Positions 27,101-36,100 of a DNA stretch of 64,000 nucleotides are shown piece by piece. Position 1 is the stretch's first letter, and each line of letters starts with the position of its first letter. The DNA is taken from contig NC_080575.1 of the NCBI RefSeq assembly GCF_029962835.1, positions 55,527,493 to 55,591,492 of the forward strand, in the 5' to 3' direction. Under the pieces are notes generated by a model. The model was not told the DNA's origin. It ran no database searches and saw only the letters and a list, made by a program, of their open reading frames with translations. The translations under genes and the position numbers were made by a program. The DNA is from Magnolia sinica (taxonomy: Eukaryota; Streptophyta; Magnoliopsida; Magnoliales; Magnoliaceae).

Positions 27101-30100
27101 ATTGAGTATGCCCACTTAGATTCGACCGTAAATCGAGTCGAGTTCGGATCAATGACCAATCCGGACCGATTTGATCCGGGATCCAGTCCGATCCAATCCG
27201 CACAATGTTCATTTAACACTGTTTCCTGTAATGTTGTCCACTTGAGATTGGGATATACCTCATTTTTTGTTTAATACAATAAACTGATCTAGAAAAATAG
27301 ATAGACGGCATGGATGAAATAAATACATCATGGTGGGTCCACAAAAAACCGACCACCGGCCATTGGCTGGTGGTAGCGAGAGTAGCTAATCCGTCTCCTC
27401 AGTCAACTCAACCGGCGACTCGAGCGCCGTTCTGATTTCGAGAGACTTCATACTTTTTTTTTTGTTTGTTTGTTTTTGTTTTTTTAAATGAAAAACCAAT
27501 CTCCCAATGCAAGTGACTTAGTTCTGAGTCAAGACTCGTCCAATTTCCGAGCCGAGTCCCTGAGTTTTGGAACCATGCCAAAATCATGACCATGAATCCA
27601 GATGATGAAGGAGAAGAAACAATCAAAAGAAACTGACAACTGGTATTCATTCACTTAAGAGAAATACAAACATAAACGAGGAATAAAAGAAGGCTTCATA
27701 AAGACATGACATTTTATTACTAAACGACCTTTCAAATGAAATACACATTAATAGATGCAAGTATGCAATCATCAAAGAACAAACTCTCTAAATACCGAAA
27801 GAAGAAGAATGAATGCAGAGAATTTGCAACAGAAAATCCTCCAACAATGTATACAACTCCGACATGGTAATTTGCAACAGAAAATCCTCCAGCCACGTAT
27901 ACAACTCCAACATGGTTCTTTCCAATGAAAGAACCTTTCAACGAGCTACAATTAACCCAAAGAGAAAATTACTAGATGAAATTGAATGCAGCTAGTTCTT
28001 TTTCTTCTTTTTTTTTTTCGCATTCTTTTTTAATTGTATACGGACTATATATCCCTCCAAATATTCTCATTTTGATGCATCAGGACTTTTAGGCCATGTT
28101 TGTACACAAATTAGTTTTTAAGTTATTACCTTTTTAATTTATTTTCTTCTTACATTTATAAGTAAATAATGCATTCAATTTCAAATGCAATATAAATTCT
28201 CTTTGAAGGCCATACTAAAAAGAGACCTTTGTTTTGACCTTAGTTCAAAAACCCGATAACTAAACCAGACTTGATGTTCAACTGGGTTGGTTTGACATGA
28301 AGACTAACCTGCTGACTTGCTGTTTAATTAGAATAAATTGAAAATACTAGAATTGTTAATAAATATTTTTAGATCTCATTTAAGTGATATAAATAGTATC
28401 TTAAATCAACAACATTTTTGCCACCTCATTGGTTAAGGTTGCTTATTCTGTAAGAGATGTTGGGTTTCAAATATCTTTGTTTACCCAAAAATCTATCTAT
28501 ACATGAATTAGTGGAAAAATCCATAGGAAACGATCATTTGATTTATGTGTACCAGTGTTTGAGGTTCGTCCAACACACAAAAAACAAGATAAAAGGACTA
28601 AAATATGCCTAAGGACAATGGTGTCATTGATAGTAATTAATCCATGAATTGGATAAACATATCAAATACTCTCCCTATCATTTTCTTTTGTGTATATAAT
28701 CTGACATGTTTAATTTAATTTTCCTTTTGTAGGATGCTTTGTCTTTAATCTACTTGGCTTTTGCAGTCGGGTTTGGTGCATTTCTAGGTACTGGAGCTTT
28801 CTTTCTTTCATCCCTCTTTCTCCCACAAATGTTTTTCCTCCTACAAAGCTTTTAGGAAAACGGTAATAATTGCTTGGAATGACAATGTAATTTGGCAAGA
28901 AGCACACATATCAACAAACTTCAGTCTACATAAGTATTACATAACAGGTTTACATATGTTTTCTCATAAATAAAAAGAATGGAAACAACGCAACTAGTAA
29001 TACAGTTAGATCATTGACTAACCATGACTCAAAGAAACCGATCCCAAATATCTGGGACAAGGTTATGATGATGATGACCATGTTTGAAACATTGTCCGAA
29101 ATCACTTGCGTTGCACCCAATACATCCTGGTGTTGCCCATGAACAATATGGCTGTATCGACCTGTGTCGGCCTGAAACAGGGGCGATTCAACACTGTATT
29201 GTGGTGAACGATACAGCACACCAACACTGAGTTGTAAACCATGACCATGATGACAACATGTGATGACTTAATGATTATCAGTGACTTTTCAGAGGTTCCC
29301 TCCTTTCTTTTCAAGTACACATTTGGCACTCATAAGCTTGAACATAATTTAGATATATAACAATTTTACCATAGTTATAGATGCATTTTTTTATATTCAC
29401 ATTAGATTGTTTTACCCTTATTTACAATCATGTACACATGATTGTAACAAATAACTTTGTATTTTTTGAAAATTGAACCCAACCTCTAATCCCCCCTACA
29501 ACCTTGTGGTAGCCTTGTAACATTGCCTTCGCATTGTAATACATATTTGAGAAACATGTTTCTTATGACAATGTAAAGAAAATTATTTATTGGTAGTTAT
29601 TAATCCAAATTGATTTCATCCTCATCATTTATATCACAACAATCCACCAAAAAACAGAAGAATCCATCCTCATCACTGGCAAGTGTTCACTATATATGAT
29701 ATCTACAATAAGCATATCTTACAATATTATATAATGCTAGCAAACTTGAAATGCTCTACACTAATTTATGAATGTATAATACAGTATAGCATAATATTAG
29801 ATGGTGAGTGAAGGCTCTTTAAGGCATGACATGTCATGGGGCTTCAAAAGCAAGTGAAGACTCTTTGGAGGCTATATTTGTTGGCTGCCCTTTGGGTGAT
29901 TTGGGGAGAAAGAAAGTGACGTGCTTTCATAACAAAAGCAACTGAGTGGAGAGGGTCACAAGTAGGGGGATATTATATGTTGTGGAGTGGGCCTCTTGCA
30001 TAAATGTTTTGAAAGATTGTATTTTTCCTTTCTAGGGTCGTAACATTTGTACCATCTCGGTGCTCGTTTTTTATAAAATATCCGTCTCCTTTCACTCACT

Positions 30101-33100
30101 CACTCACACACACGCACGGACGCGCGTGCGCGCGCACACACACACACACACACATATATATAAGTAGATAGTGAGAAGATTGTGCTTCTCTCTTGATAAT
30201 ACATACATTCCTTTCATGTGAAAATATACTAAAAATATCTTAATGTTAGTAACTCAAAATTTGGATATGTAACTACAAGATTAGCAAATTTATTAAGACC
30301 AAGTACAATCAACTAGTGTAACCTATAAATTGATTAACTAATAATAATAATAAAAAAAAAAAAAAAACCATGACTCTATCAATACCAATTTACAACTAGA
30401 CGTGTAAGGATTGTGTAGAATCAGACTAGTCATGTCTGCAAGTGATATCGATTTGCAAAACTTTTACAATAAAAAGCCTGAGTTTGTTGATTCAGAACCA
30501 TAGATGTATTAAGTCGAGTGGGAATCTACCAAGACAGGAGAGTGAATCTGTTAAGAAGGTGAAACTTTCAAGATGAGAATGTGAATTTGTCATGTTCAAA
30601 ATCCCAAAGTATAGATTATCAAGAGCAGGACTGAGTCTTAGGTAGAATAATCTAGATTCTGAGAGATATCCAACAAATAGAATAACTTTTGTGCTACTTT
30701 TGCAAAGAAGGAAGAAATACGACTGAGCTAGAACAAAGAAACCAACGTGTAAAGATTCACTTGAATTCCTCACTCCCTAAAGCTCTCAATCTTACTTATA
30801 ACCATGTACTGTTTCGGTTGGGGAAGAAGTTCAGTTTCTTCTTTCTTATTTATTTCTCTCATAATTTAGTTTATGGAAGAAAGATACAGACAATGACAGG
30901 GAGCTTCATATGCTAATCAATAAAGGGAAAGTTGAAATCTGGCAAGCCATACATCAATAGGATTTTGCAAATCATCTAGACCATACAATGTAGTGGGACA
31001 TGGAGAGAGAGAATAGACTACCTAAATCCAATAGGGGAGAGATCTCTAAAAAATGAGAAACAAAAATAAGCTTACTGATCAAAAGTCCATTTACAAAATC
31101 CTTTCATATGACTTATATAAGCCATGAACCCTGAATTTGTAACTTTCTCGAAATAGTAAATTTAATAAAAATAGTAAAAGACTTCTAAATTGATAAAGAC
31201 TCTCTCCCATGACTCAAATAAGGAATTCCGGGACTCTCTAAACCCTAAAATACCCTATTAGCAAAACCTGAATTTAGTAAAAATAATAATTTTTAACTGA
31301 AAACCATAATTTACCCCTAAAACGATTGAATATTTTGAAATTGTTTGGGAGCCAGGAATTATGGATAGTTGGCCAGGGCATAGAGCTTGTCGATAGCTTT
31401 CCAACGGTATATTGTACTCACGAAAGATGAAACAGATACTGCTCACAAGGTTATGGCCAAAGGAAGCTATAATCCACGTTTATACCCTTTTTGCCTGATT
31501 GGGCACCTCTGCCTTAAGTTTGTGCAATCTTGGATATCCATTGAGTCTTCCTCACCTCGTTCTACATCAAAATCAAACTAGATGATCCAAACCATTGATG
31601 AGCAACACATGGGTGATTGAAAAACAAAATGATCAGCACTACAAATCCTTTGGGGCAATATCATATGGCCAAATATCATCTAACCATTGATCATCATCCA
31701 CCTAATATATGTTTACCAAACACCGCCCATGTGCCAACAAAATCATGCTCAAAACTGCGTTTTAGGCCACCCCAAAAGGAGGAATTTGCAAACAGTTAAG
31801 GTTTAGAGCATGCAAAATCAAACAAGTTCCTTCTGCAACAAAACATCATGGCCTTCCTCTCTACCACTTCTATCCCTCCCAAATTTTTTCTCAAAGAGCA
31901 TTACGAAGTGTGAACCCATTACGTTCATCACTACTGGTCATTATTTTCCATTACTAAACAAACATAAGGAAACCCAAGAAGTGGAGGTTTCTAATTCCAT
32001 AAGATTCACATAGACTCTAGTCTCTAGATTCCCACACAATTTGCAATTTGCCCCAATTCATGCCCATTCGCTCTCAATTAACCTAATTATCTACTGCAAT
32101 TCAAATAAATAATACATCTACGGTAGCCTAAGAAGCACCAGAAGTTCTCAAATTCAAAGGCATCTAACCTCTAGAAGGCAAAGTATTTGGGTGGAAAATA
32201 CTTTCCAACAAAATGAGACATTTTTCCTGATTGGAGTTCCATTTTTTGTGGAAAACATTTTCCAAGAATGTGTTTTCAAAAAAATTAAAAATAAATTATA
32301 ATTCTCTCCAAATGCTTTCTTGGAAAATAACATTCAAAGAAAATGTCACTTCCTCTCCTTTTATTTTACAAGCTCCCAAACAGGCCTTAGGATTTATTTT
32401 TTATTTTTATTTTTTTCCTTCTTTACGCTGCTGTTGAAATCACAAAGCACCATATATCCATTAGTCAAAATGCCTACTGAGATGGGATCAAGCCCATAGT
32501 TCAATGGGCTGCACGTTTCGCTTCAATTTTGAGATATCAGGTTAGAACTAGCTTCCATACCAAAAAGAAAAGATATCAAGTAGATCACCATCAAGTTAAA
32601 GTTCTAGCCTTAATATACTCAGAGTGCTAAATGTGACTGTTCTTTGTCTTCATCATTTGGTGATTGTTGAAACAACAGAAGGGTTCTGTTGGGCTCGGAC
32701 TGCAGAGAGACAAACTTCTCGTCTTCGAAAGAAATACTTATGGGCGTTGTTGAGGCAAGAAGTCAGTTTCTTTGACACACGGGGTGGCACTTCGACAACA
32801 TATCAAGTGGTTTCCAGTATTTCGACCGATACACTCACCATACAGGATGTTCTCAGTGAAAAGGTATCCTCTTCATCCTCTTTCATAGATACACTTGCTT
32901 ATTACTTACATGGCAATGCCATTTTCTCAGCATCATGGCTGCACTATAGGTGCAATACATGGAGAGAAATGAAAACTGCAAGGATCAAAGTTCCTACTAT
33001 CATTGCATGTGTGATATGCAACTTGTTCATGCGGTGGGGTGCATGGTGTATGTTCCATGACTTGGAATTCAGGCTGGTCCAATCATTAGGCAGGTCAGTT

Positions 33101-36100
33101 GTATGAGGAATATGAATGGTTAGAAATGGTCCAGAGTTGATGCACATGGTTGGACACCTGATTATTGAACTTCCTGATTTGTAGGCAACAACATATGTGG
33201 TAGCCCACCTAATGAATGTCCCCAGTCTCACACACACATGGAGAGAGTAGAATTCAGAATCCTCTTCTCGCAAGCAAGTGAAGAATGGTTCAATTCATAA
33301 AAAACTTTTTATTACTTCTATCCATTGTTTTGACAGCCCCCTGTTGCAGATGCCAAATTTCCTTATGAACGTGGCAACATTCCTCACTTCTCAGATGGTT
33401 GCCTTGTTTCTCTGCTGGAGACTGGCTGTTGTAACCATTCCAACATTGTCTTTGTTGATTGTTCCGGGAATAGTATATGGAAAATTGCTTATGGAAGTTG
33501 GAAGGAAAATACAAGAAGCTTATGGGGTCGCGGGAGGTATTGCCGAGCAGGCATTGTCTTCGATTAGAACTGTGTTCTCTTATGTCGGAGAGCGTCAAGT
33601 GGAAGAAAACTTCTCAGCTGCATTGGAAGAAAGCTTAAAGCTTGGGCTCAAACAAGGACTGATGAAGGGTATCGCAATTGGAAGTGTTGGTATTGGCTTT
33701 GCTGTCTGGGCATTTCAGGCATGGTATGGAAGTGTTCTAGTCACGGAGAAGGGTGCCCAAGGTGGAGATGTCTTTAACGCAGGCGTCTGCATTGTTGTTG
33801 GAGGGCTGTAAGTTGAAATATCATTGACTTATTAGATTTAACTTTAAAAAGTGGATATATTGTTTTATTAAGTTGCATGATCCTTGACACAGGAATATAA
33901 ATAGAATCCTCAGATAAAAGTGGGGCCCATGGTTCAGTGATCTAGAACATTGATTTGATTGGGCACCACGATTGGTCCTGATGCAAACTACGGGGATTAT
34001 CTTTACAAACCAGACCACAAATCACAAGATCTCTCAAGCAATCCCACAAACAATAATCAAACCAATTAGACAAGATCAAAATACCATTCGATCAACTGTC
34101 GTATGGACCCATTTTTCATGCCTTGTCAATCTCTGTTTCCACTTTTTCTCTCGAGGACAGTGGATATTTTCGAGGGCCAAAATGTTGTAGAAATGGTTCA
34201 TATCTTAAGTTAGCCTGCAAAAGATCGTAGGTGATATATTGCGTTGGAAGCCTTTCTTTGGAAACAAACACAAGAAAAAAGAAGAAGAAGAGCATGTCTC
34301 AAATAACTTGCAGCAGAAGATTATTGATACCATAGAAATAAACATCCACTTACATTGCATATAATAAACCCCAAAACAAACAAAAGCCTAATCTGAACTC
34401 TTATCTCTTGATCTAAAACTAATATAGGCCCTCAAGTAGTCATAGAACTGTCCTACTTACTCCTATTCAAATATAAAGAGAAGATGCAAAGACCTTCCAA
34501 CAAAAAATATGGAATCTACCAAAAAGCCACCAGAACTCTTCCAAAAAGTTCAAGTAAAAAATAATTAAAAACTTCCTAAATAATGTCCACACCAACCTCT
34601 TTTTCTATTAAACTAAACTCCATAAGTTCCCAAATACATGATTAAGAAATAATACAAAAATGGTCCACCGGGCAAAAATTGTATGGCTATGATCTTCCAA
34701 TCTAGAAGATCTTTGGTGCATTCTCTTCCACGGTGGGGTCCTTGAGATGAATGGTCATGGTAATTGAAGCATGGCAATAGATGCACAAACTCAAGGTGCG
34801 AGCATACTAATTAAATTTGATGGTTGGAGAATATATAATTCTTCACTATTAGCAGTACTTCAAGAAGTAGATATACGTTAATTCATGCATTTAATAGATA
34901 ATATTGATATGTAAACAAAAAATAAAGACTACTAACTTGTAATGTTGCAGTTCACTTGGGGGTGCTCTTGCGAATATGAAGTACCTTACTGAAGCATCTG
35001 TGGCAGCTTCTCAGATATTTGAAATAACTGAAAGGGTCCCGAGCATAGATTCTGATGATCAACGTGGGAAAATCATGGCGGATACGAAAGGAGAATTGGA
35101 GTTCAAGGATGTCGATTTTGCTTATCTCTCAAGACCGGAGAGCATGGTACTACGGAAATTCAATCTAAGAGTCATGGCCTGTCAGACTGTAGGCTTGGTG
35201 GGCAGTAGCGGTTCTGGTAAATCCACGATAATCTCATTGATCGAAAGGTTCTATGATCCACTTGGAGGAGAAGTCCTCCTAGATGGAAAGAACACGAAGA
35301 CCCTCCAATTGAAATGGTTGCGACATCAAATTGGCCTCGTTGGTCAGGAGCCCATACTTTTTGCAATGTCTATCAAGGAGAATATTATGTTCGGGAAACA
35401 GGGCGCTTCGGAGGAGGAAGTTATCAATGCAGCTAAAGTGGCCAATGCACACACCTTCATCAATCAATTACCCAATGGATATGATACCCAAGTAAGAAAT
35501 ATGCACCAAGACAATCTTGATGTTTGTAGAATTGATTTTCACTTCTACCACAGCTGCCACAGTCACTGCCATCTACCAACTTGTGCTGCTATTGCCTTTT
35601 CCTTTGTATCTAATAATCATAACTGGGTCTTCGTTACAGGTTGGACAATTTGGATTTCAGATGTCTGGAGGGCAGAAACAAAGGATTGCCATTGCGAGGG
35701 CTTTGCTCAAGGATCCAAAAATCCTCCTCCTTGATGAAGCGACTAGTGCATTGGATTCACAGTCGGAGAAAGCTGTGCAGGATGCTTTAGATCAAGCCTC
35801 TATCGGACGAACAACCGTCATTGTTGCCCATCGCCTCTCAACCCTCTGCAATGCTGACTTGATCGCTGTTCTTCAGTCGGGCGAGGTAGTGGAATCTGGT
35901 TCTCATGATCAACTTATTCAGAATGAGCATGGCCCATACTCGACAATGGTGCGACTGCAGAAAACGTCAATGAAAGATGGACCTTCTTCGACACCAAAAG
36001 AAACTGACAGTAGCGGTAATCACTCTACTGCTACAAATATTAACGATGATGCTCAGATATTGAACAAATCAGGGCCATCCCTATCTCTTGATCATGAGAA

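Larger units (their letters stand above)
20367..27440. mobile_element. Large interrupted inverted repeat, 7.1 kb, within intron 1
   Basis: The left edge (cgaagtcagaacgg) and right edge (ccgttctgatttcg) are inverted copies. Correspondence continues inward for well over 1 kb: 20580-20760 pairs with 27010-27200, 20830-21110 with 26720-26960, 21395-21440 with 26640-26720, and 22330-22480 with 26040-26120. The left arm (to about 22500) is longer than the right (from about 25980) because of internal insertions or deletions. The centre holds minisatellites and word repeats, with no reading frame of interest. Very long TIRs suggest a foldback or Mutator-like non-autonomous element. No convincing target duplication was found, so an inverted segmental duplication is the alternative. 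Confidence 0.75.
8636..28732 (+). other. ABCB8: ABCB intron 1, 20.1 kb, packed with transposable elements
   Basis: The donor cag|gttagt and acceptor ttttgtag bracket 20,097 bp. About three quarters is identifiable mobile DNA: MITE relics, an LTR retrotransposon on the opposite strand (12453-20326) and the large inverted repeat (20367-27440). The other five introns range from 122 bp to 3.9 kb. Confidence 0.85.

Noticed and set aside
20367..27440. A 9-bp target duplication proving a Mutator-like element
   Set aside because: Bases outside the inverted repeat (ccgattt / agagactt) do not match at any tried boundary, so class assignment is left open.
29855..29925. LINE reverse-transcriptase tail in ABCB intron 2
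   Set aside because: The match ([18 protein letters not shown]) is suggestive but only about 20 residues and isolated; not enough for a feature.
33290..33598. Minus-strand open frame opposite ABCB exon 4, and similar frames at 35172-35467 and 36962-37165
   Set aside because: Shadows of the conserved ABCB coding strand, without independent support.
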